Positions 19,253 to 27,508 of a DNA stretch of 64,000 nucleotides are shown one piece after another. Location of the stretch: contig RHDP01000001.1 in the NCBI GenBank assembly GCA_003725745.1, forward strand, positions 6,861,501-6,925,500. The letters are read 5' to 3'. Position 1 is the stretch's first letter. Every line of letters begins with the position of its first letter. The position numbers and the translations under genes were made by a program. The notes below the pieces were generated by a model. The model was given only the letters and a program-made list of their open reading frames with translations. It was not told the origin of the DNA and made no database searches. The DNA comes from Streptomyces sp. I6 (GTDB lineage: Bacteria; Actinomycetota; Actinomycetes; Streptomycetales; Streptomycetaceae).

Positions 19253-19690
19253 TCATCGGTTCACCTTGAGTTCGGCCCGTACGCGTTTGCCCCACGGCGC
19301 GGTGCCGGATCCAAGCAGGTCGTAGCCCCACCGGTCGGCGCACTCCTCCACCGGGAGTAGCCCGCGGCCGGTGGTGTCGGCGGGTGCGGGCGCGCGCAGT
19401 TCGGGCCGCCGGTGGGTAGCGCGGTCGACGCCGACGAGCGAGGCGACATGCTCGTCGCCGCCGAGGGTGAGGAGCTGGCCGCCCTGCGCGCCTGGCGACG
19501 GCGCGTCGGCACGCTGGTGGAAGTGGTCTGCCGCCGGTGGCGGATGGAGGGATCGGGCTCGGTGCGGGCTGGCGAGGGCTTGGCGGGCGGCGTGGAGGCA
19601 GGCGGTGATGGCCGGGTCGGGTGCGGGTGGTGGTCGAGGCTGTTCTTGGTGGGTGGTGGGCCGACGCTTTTACATGTCCTCTATTTACCC
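19253..19690 (-). pseudogene. HATPase-type regulator, C-terminal fragment
   Basis: A frame without start codon ends GRGLLPVEECADRWGYDLLG, then APWGKRVRAELKV. This is the G2-box and end of Streptomyces SpoIIAB/RsbW-like ATP-binding proteins, which inhibit sigma factors or regulators. The N-box and G1 regions expected upstream are not recognisable; that stretch reads as low-complexity Pro/Ala/His codons. It is likely a degenerate copy. Confidence 0.4.
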
Positions 19691-20060
19691 TTTGCCTGTT
19701 TTTAGTGTAGAGGGCGTTACGGTTTGAAATGCAAGTGAGGCGCGTCACAGTCAGTTCGCCTCGCTCCTCTCTTTCGTCTCGTTCGCGCCTTTCGGGGTCG
19801 TGGTGTGGGGCCTGCGGTCTTCGGGGCCGGCGTGGCCTGCTCTTCTCTTGTGTGTTAGCCGTCGTACCGGGCGCCGTGCCGGTGGCTCGGAAAGGACTGG
19901 TCCCATGGCCTCTTCCGCCCTCGGCAGCCTGATGTCGTCCCGTGCCCGGGTGTGCCTTCGCCTGCTGGTGTGGTGGGGGAGGAGGGTGCCTGTGTGCGAG
20001 TGTGATCCGTTGCTTCGGCGTCCTTCCTTCGGGGCCCGGCAGGTGGTGCTCTGGTCGCGT
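19691..20060. other. Pyrimidine-rich noncoding stretch
   Basis: It starts with an AT-rich block (about 19670-19725) that stands out from the GC-rich surroundings and probably carries a promoter. It continues with CT-rich sequence to about 20060. No supported open frame. Confidence 0.35.
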
Positions 20061-20173
20061 ATGACGCAGCCCTTGCGGCCGCTGGAGTCCCCCGCGCACG
20101 GGCTGCCGAGCGAGAGGCCTCCTGGCCTCTGCCACGGGATCCGGTCTCGGTCCGCCGGGCGCGGCATCTGGCG

Positions 20174-20662
20174 GTGGCGCAGCTCGCCGCCTGGGAACTG
20201 CGAGAGCTGGACGGTCTGGAGGAGACGGTCGAGCTCCTGGTCAGTGAACTGGTCACCAACGCCGTGTGCCACACTCGCGGTCCGCTGCGGCTGAATCTGC
20301 TGTTCTGCAACGGTCGTCTGTGCTGCGAGGTGGAGGACACCAGCAGCGACGGTCCGACGTGCGGCGCGGCGGATGCCTGGGCCGAGGGCGGGCGGGGTAC
20401 CGGGCTCCTCGACACTCTCGCCGACCGATGGGGGAGTTGCCGCACCGCCACCGGCAAGACGACGTGGTTCGAACTCGAGGCGACCGGCGACCCCGCGCCG
20501 GGCGCCTCCCTCATCGCCGGTCAAGCTCTCCCCCAAGACCGCACCCCCGGGTCGTCCGTGCTCATGCCGCTGCCGTGGGAGAGGGGCGGGCGATCGGCCG
20601 GGAGCGACATCCCGACTGGAGCGACGGGGTCTGGGAATCCCGCCACGGCCATGCCCGCCTGA
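20174..20662 (+). CDS. SpoIIAB/RsbW-like ATP-binding protein
   Basis: A GHKL-fold ATPase. The N-box is LVSELVTNAVCHT (Glu and Asn for Mg-ATP) and the G2 box is GGRGTGLLDTLADRWG, followed by TGKTTWFEL. These proteins bind anti-anti-sigma factors or sigma factors, and Streptomyces has dozens. The GTG at 20174 is only the last possible start. In-frame family-like sequence (SWPLPRDPVSVRRARHLAV) extends upstream to about 20040, so the real protein probably starts earlier, or this is the end of a larger SpoIIE-type phosphatase whose front is lost. No clear ribosome binding site was found. Confidence 0.6.
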   Translation: MAQLAAWELRELDGLEETVELLVSELVTNAVCHTRGPLRLNLLFCNGRLCCEVEDTSSDGPTCGAADAWAEGGRGTGLLDTLADRWGSCRTATGKTTWFELEATGDPAPGASLIAGQALPQDRTPGSSVLMPLPWERGGRSAGSDIPTGATGSGNPATAMPA

Positions 20663-20823
20663 GCGGCTGGAGCGCGCGGAGGGGAGGCGCGCCCGGAGTA
20701 GTGCCGACGTCTGCTGTCCGCCCGGTTCACCGAACCCGGGGGTGTTCAGCTTCGGGAATGAGGCGGTCGTTCTCGATCTGCGTCGAGAAGGGCTGCCCAG
20801 CTTGTGGCCGGGCAGCCCCCTGT

Positions 20824-21063
20824 CTAGGTTTTCACCGGTCCTGGGAGGTCTCTGGTGAACGGGGTGCCGCGGTGGTCGATGTGGGCGCCGGGGGTCAGGC
20901 CCGCCAGGTAGGTGTCGCGGTCGGTGTCGGTGAGGTGGGCGAGGCAGGCTGTGTGGCCGGGGACGTAAATGCCGCGGCAGCCGACGGGATCGGTGGCCGG
21001 GTCCGCGCCGTGTGCGCAGTGCGGCCAGGACGGTGCCGACGGCGCGGCCGGGGGTGTGCTCAT
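20824..21063 (-). pseudogene. Pentapeptide-repeat protein, N-terminal fragment
   Basis: The 79-residue frame reads CAHGADPATDPVGCRGI, then VPGHTACLAHLTDTDRDTYL and HIDHRGTPFTRDLPGPVKT. This matches the conserved beginning of Streptomyces pentapeptide-repeat proteins, in which two cysteine pairs precede the repeats. The repeats themselves are absent: the frame ends just where they should begin. It is a truncated or frameshifted remnant. Confidence 0.5.
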
Positions 21064-21565
21064 GGTGTGACGGCTCCAGGAGGAAGAAGGATGTGCAAGG
21101 GGCCGCAGGACGGACGGGCGGCGGTGGGCAGGGTGTGCCGGGTCAGTCGCGGCCGGGCCCTGCGGCGCTGGTGTTCGGCCTGGTAGACGGTCCAGGTGCC
21201 TGCGCCCCGGCGGAGCCTCGTCGTCAAGGTCACCGGCCGCGTCCGCTCGCCCCTAACCCCTCGCCGTTGCTGCCGTCCGGGTCCGCCGGCGCCGGACCCG
21301 GAGCTTCCCCAACCAGTCGCCCCTCACCCGGCATAGCCTGCCACCCAGATCCACCCACCACGTTCGCCGAACTGAAACCCCCTGCCGCCGCCGATACTCC
21401 CGAGTGCGAATATGTGCCTCGCATGCCTGACAGGTCCTGATGTCCACCGACCTGCTCAGACGACCCGAAACCCGAGATAGGCAAAGCTGCGTGGTGACGA
21501 TGCCGCCGCGCGGCCGCGCCCCGTGTGGTTCCGGCTCTGTGGCGGCGAGGTCGTGTGCGGCCGGG
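21064..21565. other. Noncoding, possible short minus-strand remnant
   Basis: About 500 bases between the pentapeptide remnant and the toxin gene. A minus-strand frame at 21447-21253 begins MDIRTCQACEAHIRTREYRR, which looks protein-like but ends in simple Arg-rich codons. I cannot assign it. Otherwise I see nothing. Confidence 0.3.
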
Positions 21566-21940
21566 TCAGAGGATGTGCCAGGAGCGCAGGCGGTCGGCGA
21601 TGTCGTAGACGTCGAGGCGGAGTGCGCGGATGTCGTTGATGAGGTCCCGCCAGTGCTCGTAGGCGGCTTCCACGGTCTGCCCGGAGGCCCGGATGTAGGC
21701 GACGGCGACGCCGTAGCCGAAGAACTCGTTGCGGGCGGGTAGTGGGCGCAGCAGCACGATCTCCTCGAGCAGCACGGCGGCGCGCCAGTAGGCGTCCGGG
21801 TTGTAGCCGAGCCGCGGGGTGTTGACCCGGTGCCTGGCCGCGGCAGCGGCCAGGACGGAGAAGTCGTTGACGGTGAGTTCCTTGCCGAGCAGCTCTTCCT
21901 GGCGGTCCAGGAGCCACCGGTGGTCGATCAGCAGCTCCAC
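21566..21940 (-). CDS. Fic/Doc-like toxin component
   Basis: This 124-residue protein has the size and helical pattern of Doc-type toxins, small Fic-fold proteins that modify translation factors. The Fic core HPFxxGNKR is replaced by LPARNEFFGYGVAVAYI, which keeps the Asn/Phe/Gly spacing but lacks the catalytic His. The NMP-transferase or kinase activity may therefore be lost or altered, as in other Streptomyces members annotated as the toxin of Fic-type pairs. The GTG start at 21940 is three bases after the antitoxin stop, so the pair is one operon with the antitoxin first. Confidence 0.7.
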   Translation of the reverse strand: MELLIDHRWLLDRQEELLGKELTVNDFSVLAAAAARHRVNTPRLGYNPDAYWRAAVLLEEIVLLRPLPARNEFFGYGVAVAYIRASGQTVEAAYEHWRDLINDIRALRLDVYDIADRLRSWHIL

Positions 21941-21943
21941 GGG

Positions 21944-22186
21944 TCAGGCCGCCGCCTGCCGCGTGCTGTGCGGGAGCCCGCCGAAGTCGCGGTCGAACGC
22001 CTCGGCGATGCCGGGCTCGGTGATGGCCCTGCGGAAGGCGGCTGTGGCCGAGTCCAGGAGTTTGGCGTGCTCCTCCTTCTCGGCGAGCTCGGCGAGGTAG
22101 TCGCGCATGGTCAGCCCGCGCTCTGCGGCCAGGGCCTTGAACCGGTCCCGGGTCGCTGTGTCGATCTTGACGCTGGTGTCCTCCAT
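21944..22186 (-). CDS. Ribbon-helix-helix antitoxin (MazE/Phd-like)
   Basis: This 80-residue protein begins MEDTSVKIDTATRDRFKALA, a ribbon-helix-helix DNA-binding start. A helical C-terminal tail (GIAEAFDRDFGGLPHS) would bind the toxin. Antitoxins of this kind neutralise the partner and repress their own operon. There is no ribosome binding site before ATG 22186. A CATACT -10 box lies six bases upstream, so the mRNA is probably leaderless. An inverted repeat just upstream fits autoregulation. Confidence 0.75.
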   Translation of the reverse strand: MEDTSVKIDTATRDRFKALAAERGLTMRDYLAELAEKEEHAKLLDSATAAFRRAITEPGIAEAFDRDFGGLPHSTRQAAA

Positions 22187-22193
22187 GCTTCGA

Positions 22194-22230
22194 GTATGCC
22201 AAACGGCATGCCGGAAGGAATACCGTTTGA
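22194..22230 (-). promoter_or_regulatory. Toxin-antitoxin promoter and operator
   Basis: ATGCC-AAAC-GGCAT (22196-22209) is a perfect inverted repeat, and AAACGG (22201-22206) pairs with CCGTTT (22223-22228). Reading on the minus strand, a CATACT -10 box ends six bases before the antitoxin ATG. The overlap of operator and promoter fits autorepression by the ribbon-helix-helix antitoxin. Confidence 0.5.
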
Positions 22231-22582
22231 GGGAAGCAGTCCGGCACCTCCGCGCGGGGCGGCCCGGTCCAGGGTGCAGCGGCCTGCACGCACCGGGCGC
22301 ATCCCCGCTATGCCCTCTGGATCGCAAGTTCGCCTCGCTCCAGTGTCTGGGATATCAAGGCAAACGCACCCGCAAGGCGCCTGTTTCGCAAGCTCGGGCT
22401 GAGGTCTGGCACAGTAGCAAGCCCTGCTCCCGCTCGGATCCGGGTTCCGGCTGGCCGAGGCGCCAGGCCGGAGTCACCGCTGCTCACCGCCACAGGCCGG
22501 CACCGGAAGAGGTGCCTGAAGCGGTCTGACCAGCCAGTCCGCGACCTCCGCTCGGGTTCGACCCGATCCCAGGACGGGCAGC
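22231..22582. other. Intergenic, nothing recognised
   Basis: About 350 GC-rich bases upstream of the toxin-antitoxin promoter. No supported gene on either strand. Confidence 0.4.
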
Positions 22583-22862
22583 GCACCTGCACCCGGCCGC
22601 TGACCACCATCGGCGACTACCGGCGCCAGCACCGCGCGGGCCCCGACATCCTCGGCCCGCGCCCGGCGGGCCTGGACGGAGAGGAATGAGACCACCTCAC
22701 CGACGCGATCGACCTGTACACCCACGCCCGCGTCCAACGCCGCCTCAAGGAGATACGGGCCCGCACCGCCGCCGAACGCGCCCCCCTCCTCCCGCCTGCC
22801 TCACCGCTGCGCCGGCAGCACCCGCCCGACACCGACCGGCTCGGCCACCGGCCCCGGGTCCG
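22583..22862 (+). pseudogene. Mobilisation/plasmid-type protein, C-terminal remnant
   Basis: A frame without start reads TTIGDYRRQHRAGPDILGPR, then an in-frame TGA after GLDGEE, then DHLTDAIDLYTHARVQRRL and KEIRARTAAERAP. The charged helical pattern resembles C-terminal tails of Streptomyces mobile-element relaxase or plasmid proteins, but the match is from memory and weak. The internal stop makes it a pseudogene. Confidence 0.3.
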
Positions 22863-22970
22863 TCCGTTCGGTTGTGCGCCGACAGTAGTGGGTCGGCGGG
22901 CGGCGGCCTCCCGCCGGCCGGCCTCCCAGGCGGCGCTCCGGGAGGCCGACGGGAGGTGCCGGCAGGAGGG

Positions 22971-23543
22971 TCAGCGGGAGTAGACGCCGTCGAGGCGGCC
23001 GCGCGCGAGAGCGGGGCCGCCCACCGCGTCGAGCACGTCCCGTGGCCGGGACGCCTCCAGGTCCGGTCGGCCGGGGACCGAGATGACGGGGGTGCGCAGC
23101 GCGAACAGCTGGAAGGCGTAGCGGTGCTCGCCGTGTCCCTTGGGGGGCTGAGGTCCGAGGTAGCCGCGGCCCATGCCGGAGCGCAGCACCCGGACGCCCT
23201 CGGCCGCGGCGTCCGCGTCCAGGGCCCCCGCAGCCAGTTCCTGCCGTGCGGGGGAGATCAGCGCCAGGCAGTGGACGAACGGCCTGCTGGTGGGGGCGTC
23301 GGGGTCCTCGACGACCAGGAGGAGCTGGGCCGTCCCCTGGGGGGTGCCGGTCCAGGCGAGGGCCGGGGAGAGGTTCCGTCCTCCTGCGCGGCGGCCGGCG
23401 TGGACGGCGGGGATCGCTCGGCCGTGCAGGAAGTCGGCACTGCGAAGGTCGAGTGTGTCGGGGCCGGACAGGTTGGGCTGGTGCCAGGCCAGGTGTGTTC
23501 CGCCGGCGCGCTTGTTCTTCAGGAGCGTTCCCAGAGTCAGCAT
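22971..23543 (-). CDS. PEBP family protein (YbhB/YbcL-like)
   Basis: This 190-residue phosphatidylethanolamine-binding-like protein shows the core TGTPQGTAQLLLVVEDPDAP with the conserved DPDAP, then FVHCLALISP and GYLGPQPPKGHGEHRYAFQL. PPxGxGxHRYxF is the family's ligand-site signature. Bacterial members have no firm biochemical role and may act as small-ligand binders or protease/kinase inhibitors. The N-terminal 75 residues (LTLGTLLKNKRAGGTH) are also typical of the Streptomyces group. It is divergent from the SDR gene with a shared upstream region containing a TGACACTCAGT box, probably the target of the nearby TetR protein. Confidence 0.8.
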   Translation of the reverse strand: MLTLGTLLKNKRAGGTHLAWHQPNLSGPDTLDLRSADFLHGRAIPAVHAGRRAGGRNLSPALAWTGTPQGTAQLLLVVEDPDAPTSRPFVHCLALISPARQELAAGALDADAAAEGVRVLRSGMGRGYLGPQPPKGHGEHRYAFQLFALRTPVISVPGRPDLEASRPRDVLDAVGGPALARGRLDGVYSR

Positions 23544-23685
23544 GTCGTCGTCCCATTCTCCGTTGGTACGTGCGTGTCGCCGGATGCGGGGTGGGCGCGG
23601 GGAGGTCCGGCATGCGGCCGGTCCGGGGATGCGTCCCGGATCGCCGGCGACCATCGCTTGCATCCGTGACTCATCATATCTAGAC

Positions 23686-23701
23686 TGACACTCAGTTCCA
23701 C
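23686..23701 (+). promoter_or_regulatory. Candidate TetR operator, copy 1
   Basis: TGACACTCAGTTCCAC in the divergent PEBP/SDR intergenic region. The same sequence with one change occurs at 25689-25704 in front of the TetR gene. The shared box suggests one repressor controls all three genes. Confidence 0.5.
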
Positions 23702-23784
23702 CAGTGAAATGCGAATTCAACATCGGATCGTGGTTGCATCGATGTGGGATGCGGTGCACGAGGAAGTTTCCGGAGGAGTGCAGG

Positions 23785-24741
23785 ATGAGCGACAGCAGGA
23801 GGACCGACTTCACCGGCCGCACGGTGGTGGTCACCGGCGCGAGTTCGGGGATCGGTGCCGCGGCGGCACGGCGCTTCGCGGCACTCGGGGCGACGGTCGC
23901 CGTCGTCGGCCGATCGCACCAGAAGACCGGCGCCGTCGCCGCGGAGATCGGCGCCGAGGCCCACCTCGTGGACTACGGGCGGCTGGACGACGTGCGCCGC
24001 CTGGCCGGGGAGCTCCTGACCCGCTACCCGCGAATCGACGTCCTGGCCAACAACGCGGGGGGATTCTTCACCAGCCGCAAGGAGAGTGCCGACGGCCACG
24101 AGCTGACCTTCCAGGTCAACCACCTGGCGCCGTTCCTGCTGACGAACCTGCTGCTGGACCGCCTCGCGGAGGCCCCGAACGGCTCCCGGGTGGTGAACAC
24201 CGCCAGCGTGGAATACCGCAAGGGGCGCCTGGACCTGGACGACCTCGACCGTAGGCGCGGCCGCTACCGCTGGCGGGAGGCGTACGCGGCCGCCAAGCTC
24301 GCCACCGTCGCCTTCACCGGGGAACTCGCCCGCCGAGGCCGGGGCACGGGTGTGACCGCCTCCTCCTTCCACCCCGGCTCCATCGCCAGCGACGTCGCCC
24401 GGGACAGCGCCATGATGCGGGCGTTCATGGGTTCACGCCTGGTCAAGGCCATGATGTCCACGCCCGAGGAGGGCGCCGAACCGCTGCTGCACCTGGCCGG
24501 CGCGCCGAACGCCGCCGCCGTCAACGGCGCCTACTTCGACCGCCTCGAACGCGAGGAGCCCCGCAACGCACAGGCCACCGACCCCGAGTTCGCCCGGCGC
24601 CTGTGGGACCGCTCGGCGCAGCTGACCGGCCTTGCGGCCATCACCCCGGGTGAGGGGAACGGTCCGAGGCGCGCACTGCCCACCGAAGTCGGCCTGGCGT
24701 CCGAGGACGCCGGGCCGAATGCCTTTCCGGCACCTCGGTGA
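23785..24741 (+). CDS. Short-chain dehydrogenase/reductase
   Basis: An NAD(P)-dependent oxidoreductase of 318 residues with a Rossmann fold. The cofactor motif is VVVTGASSGIG (TGxxxGIG), NNAG is conserved in VLANNAGGFF, the catalytic Ser lies in NTASVEY and the active-site pair is YAAAK. A C-terminal extension beyond residue 260 (LEREEPRNAQATDPEFARRLW) is typical of WW-domain oxidoreductase/retinol-dehydrogenase-like SDRs. The start is well set by GGAGGAG before ATG 23785. It faces the TetR gene convergently, with a 50 bp perfect palindrome between them. The substrate is unknown; TetR control suggests detoxification of a carbonyl compound. Confidence 0.85.
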   Translation: MSDSRRTDFTGRTVVVTGASSGIGAAAARRFAALGATVAVVGRSHQKTGAVAAEIGAEAHLVDYGRLDDVRRLAGELLTRYPRIDVLANNAGGFFTSRKESADGHELTFQVNHLAPFLLTNLLLDRLAEAPNGSRVVNTASVEYRKGRLDLDDLDRRRGRYRWREAYAAAKLATVAFTGELARRGRGTGVTASSFHPGSIASDVARDSAMMRAFMGSRLVKAMMSTPEEGAEPLLHLAGAPNAAAVNGAYFDRLEREEPRNAQATDPEFARRLWDRSAQLTGLAAITPGEGNGPRRALPTEVGLASEDAGPNAFPAPR

Positions 24742-25066
24742 GGGTCCCACCGCCCACTTCCAGTACACCGTCGGCCTCCGCCAGGGCCGGTCGCCGCCGG
24801 TGGCCGAACCGATCGACCCCCGCGGGGAGCCCCCCGCCTCCGGCACATCGGCGGGACCGCCCCCCGCGCACCGTCATCGCGAACTGCCCGCGGCCGGCCG
24901 CGGGCAGTTCGCGATGACGGCGGTGACCACCGGCTTCCCGGACATCGCCCCCCGGGGCGCGGTCTGTCCGGGGGAGGTGGGCGCGGCCGTGGCCGTCACC
25001 CGCCGCGCGCGGGCGGGCCGCACGCTTCCCGGGTATGGCCGCCGAGTGCTCGCCGGGCCGGGCCGG
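24742..25066. other. Convergent intergenic region
   Basis: A 325-base stretch between the convergent SDR and TetR genes. It contains only the 50 bp palindrome at 24871-24920 and no open frame I can support. Confidence 0.6.
24871..24920. terminator. Perfect 50 bp palindrome, bidirectional terminator
   Basis: Both 25-base arms pair without a mismatch and there is no loop (centre GGCC at 24894-24897; arms begin CCGTCATCGCGAACTGCC). It sits between convergent genes, the expected place for a two-way terminator. No T tract follows, which is common in Streptomyces. Confidence 0.75.
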
Positions 25067-25657
25067 TCACGGCGAGAGGGCCGCGAAGGCTCCGTCGAGC
25101 AGTGCGACGAGGTCGAGAGCGCCGTCCGACGCGGTCCAGTGGTCGACGGCGATGTTCAGGCAGTCCAGCGCCGCGGCGGCTTTCACCGACAGCGCGAGGG
25201 TCGAGGCCCCGGAGGGACCCGCCCGCTCGGCGAGGGCCTGCTCCAGCAGCGGGTGCCACGTACGCTGCCTCTCCAGCTGGCGTGCGCACAGGGCGGGAGT
25301 CTCCCGCACGAGACGGGCCAGCGCCAGCGCCCCCTCCGGATCCTGGTGGTAGGGTCCGACCACCACATCCATCGACGACCGCAGCGCGCTCCAGTCGCCC
25401 TCCGCCGCCGGGCGGGCCCGCAGGGCCGCGGCAATCCGCTCGCCATGCGCGTCGAAGGCGCTCAGGACCGCGTCCTCCTTGGTACCGAAGTAGCGCAGGA
25501 ACGTGCTGCGGGACACCCCCGCCGCAGCGGCCAGGTCGTTCACCGTGACGCTCTCGAAGCCCTTCTGCCGGAACAGGCCGAAGGCCACCTCGGCCAACTC
25601 GGCCCGCACGGCCGCCCGGGCGATATCCCTCGTGTTCGTACGCGGTGCTCCACTCAC
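25067..25657 (-). CDS. TetR family transcriptional repressor
   Basis: This 196-residue protein has an N-terminal helix-turn-helix VTVNDLAAAAGVSRSTFLRY followed by FGTKEDAVLSAF, the typical TetR pattern, and a helical ligand-binding half. The GTG start at 25657 has GGGAGG upstream. A TGACACTCAGT box lies 32 bases upstream of its own start, and a second copy lies between the divergent PEBP and SDR genes. It probably represses itself and those two genes until an inducer binds. The ligand is unknown. Confidence 0.85.
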   Translation of the reverse strand: MSGAPRTNTRDIARAAVRAELAEVAFGLFRQKGFESVTVNDLAAAAGVSRSTFLRYFGTKEDAVLSAFDAHGERIAAALRARPAAEGDWSALRSSMDVVVGPYHQDPEGALALARLVRETPALCARQLERQRTWHPLLEQALAERAGPSGASTLALSVKAAAALDCLNIAVDHWTASDGALDLVALLDGAFAALSP

Positions 25658-25688
25658 CGGGCGTCCCGCCTCCCGTTCAACATCACCA

Positions 25689-25704
25689 TGACACTCAGTA
25701 CCAC
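25689..25704 (+). promoter_or_regulatory. Candidate TetR operator, copy 2
   Basis: TGACACTCAGTACCAC upstream of the TetR gene, matching 23686-23701 at 15 of 16 bases. AT-rich sequence beside it (ATAAAAAACCTTACAC) probably forms the promoter. Confidence 0.5.
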
Positions 25705-26018
25705 ATAAAAAACCTTACACCGAATGCAACATCAATACCCACAGGTGAACCTTCCCGACATCAACGCGCCTCCCGGCCGCGGTGCGGTCCGGGCTCCTGC
25801 GGACGATGCGCCTGCTGATGGTCCTCGCGCACCGGGTGCGGCCTCTCCTGGACCGCCTTCGAGGTGAGGGTGACCGGGCAGGGACCGGCGCCCGGGTTCG
25901 CACACTGGCTGGCACCCGAGGCGTGTGCTGTGCCGCATCGGGTGTGTCCTGTCGGCGGTCAGACCGTGCGGCGCGGGATGGTATGGGCGTTCGGGTCGTT
26001 GTCGTGCCAACCCCAGTC
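25705..26018. other. Noncoding between TetR gene and KS fragment
   Basis: About 310 bases with no supported gene. The first 35 are AT-rich promoter-like sequence for the TetR gene. The rest appears to be debris adjoining the ketosynthase remnant. Confidence 0.35.
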
Positions 26019-26550
26019 TCAGCCGTCTCGGTCCGTGCCGTCGGGGTCGTCCTGACGCTGCCGCCAGTCGCCGTCCGGGTCCGCGAACATGGCGGTGCAC
26101 GTGCCGGGGTCCGGGCCGAAGGGCAGGGCGAGCAGGCCTACCGCCGCGAGCGCCGCGGCCCTCGGGTCCGGAGAGGTGACGTGGTGGGCATCCGCGGGAG
26201 GCCCCGTAGCCGATGAGCCGGGCCAGCGGGAGGGCATCGCGGGCGGCGGCGTGCTCCTCGGTCTCCAGGACCGTGACTCCGGCCCCTTCCCGAGGACGAA
26301 GCCGTCGCGGTCCGCGTTGAAGGGGCGGGAGGCGGTCGCCGGGTCGTTCAGGCGCCGGGACAGCGCCCGCATCCGAGCGAAAGAGGAGACGTACGGAGGG
26401 GTGACGGGGGCTTCGGCGCCGCCCGCGACGACCACGTCCGCGAGGCCGCGGCGCAGCAGCTCCCGGCTCAGGCCGAGGGCGGTGGCGCCGACCGCGCAGG
26501 CCGTGCTGGGGGGCGAGGCAGGGTCCGTGTCGGCGTACTCGTCTGAGTGG
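26019..26550 (-). pseudogene. Beta-ketoacyl synthase fragment
   Basis: The minus strand encodes the middle of a KAS II/FabF-like enzyme: STACAVGATALGLSRELL with the active-site Cys, DVVVAGGAEAPVTPPYVSSF, then SRPFNADRDGFVLGKG. After a frame change it gives ETEEHAAARDALPLARLIGY and DAHHVTSPDP with the first catalytic His. The N-terminal third and the C-terminal GTNxHN region are missing, and there are at least two frame changes. It ends at about 26550, where unrelated kinase-like sequence begins on the opposite strand. Confidence 0.65.
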
Positions 26551-26583
26551 CCCTGGCAAGATTTTCGTGAAGCTGGGGGTGTC

Positions 26584-26700
26584 TCCCAGACGGCCCGGCG
26601 CGAACCGACCCGCGGCACGCTGCTCCACTGCGACCTGCGCGCCGACAACCTTCTGATCGCCGAGGAAGACCGGATCCGGGTCATCGACTGCTCCACGGGA
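26584..26700 (+). pseudogene. Aminoglycoside phosphotransferase-fold fragment
   Basis: A short plus-strand stretch reads RGTLLHCDLRADNLLIAEED and RIRVIDCSTGG. This matches the catalytic loop (HGDxxxxN) and the metal-binding IDW region of APH-type kinases, but with Cys instead of Gly and of Trp. Only about 40 residues survive, wedged between the ketosynthase fragment and the enoyl-CoA hydratase gene. Confidence 0.5.
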
Positions 26701-26703
26701 GGT

Positions 26704-27501
26704 TCAGCGACCGGTGAAGGTCGCGTGGCCGGGGCCGTGATTCAGGAGCGATGCCGCACCTTCCTGCAGGTCCTGGGACGCGACGATCTCGCCGGCGAGT
26801 GCGGGCATGGCTGTGTCCGCCGTGCCGACACCACTGTCCGCGGTGAGGCCGATGAGCTGTTTGGCGACGGCGAGGGCCCTCGTGGGACCCGCCGCAAGCC
26901 GCTGGACGTAGCGCACCGCCTTCCCCTCCAAGTCCTCCGGGGGAAGAACGCGGTTGACGACACCCCATGCGTACATGCGGGAGGCTGGGTAGACGGTCCC
27001 GCCATAGACGGCCTCCCTCGCTCGGGCGACACCGGCGCGGGCGGCCAGCCGTTGGGCTCCTCCAGCGAAAGGGAATCCGCCGATCGTGGCCTCGATCAGG
27101 CCGAACTGGGCACCCTCGGAAGCCCACGTCATGTCGCAACTCAGGGCCAGTTCCATCCCGCCCGCCAGGCAGAGCCCGTTGACCATCGCCAGTGTGGGCA
27201 CCGGAAGCCGCTCGAGGCGGGTGAACACCGGCAGATTCTCCAGGATGGCCGCCTGCGCCTGCTCGGCGGAGAGCCCCTGGAAGATCCGGACGTCCGCACC
27301 CGCCGAGAAGTGCTCGCCGATGCTGCTCACCAGGAGGGCACGCATGGGCGTGTCGGCTGAAACCGCCTTCTCGGCCGCCGTGACCGCTTCGGTGAGGTCG
27401 GCGACCAGCTCGGGACCGAGGAGGTTGAGGGGGCCGTCGTCGAGAACGATCCGGCCGACGTCACCGCTCTGCTCGAAGTGCACCTTCACGTCGATCTCCA
27501 T
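26704..27501 (-). CDS. Enoyl-CoA hydratase/isomerase family protein
   Basis: This 265-residue crotonase-fold enzyme carries EHFSAGADVRIF and VNGLCLAGGMELALSCDM, the two oxyanion-hole segments, and FGLIEATIGGFPFAGGAQRL. Glu in GLIEATIG matches one catalytic Glu of hydratases; the other Glu position is replaced, so isomerase or hydrolase activity is possible. It starts at ATG 27501 with AGGA six bases before. It is divergent from the HxlR regulator, and the 70 bp between them holds a clear inverted repeat. It probably handles an acyl-CoA or acyl-carrier substrate under HxlR control. Confidence 0.85.
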   Translation of the reverse strand: MEIDVKVHFEQSGDVGRIVLDDGPLNLLGPELVADLTEAVTAAEKAVSADTPMRALLVSSIGEHFSAGADVRIFQGLSAEQAQAAILENLPVFTRLERLPVPTLAMVNGLCLAGGMELALSCDMTWASEGAQFGLIEATIGGFPFAGGAQRLAARAGVARAREAVYGGTVYPASRMYAWGVVNRVLPPEDLEGKAVRYVQRLAAGPTRALAVAKQLIGLTADSGVGTADTAMPALAGEIVASQDLQEGAASLLNHGPGHATFTGR

Positions 27502-27508
27502 TCTAAGT

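Noticed and set aside
19146-20135. 329-codon minus-strand frame
   Set aside because: Low-complexity Arg/Pro composition; the recognisable HATPase end is in a different frame of the same strand.
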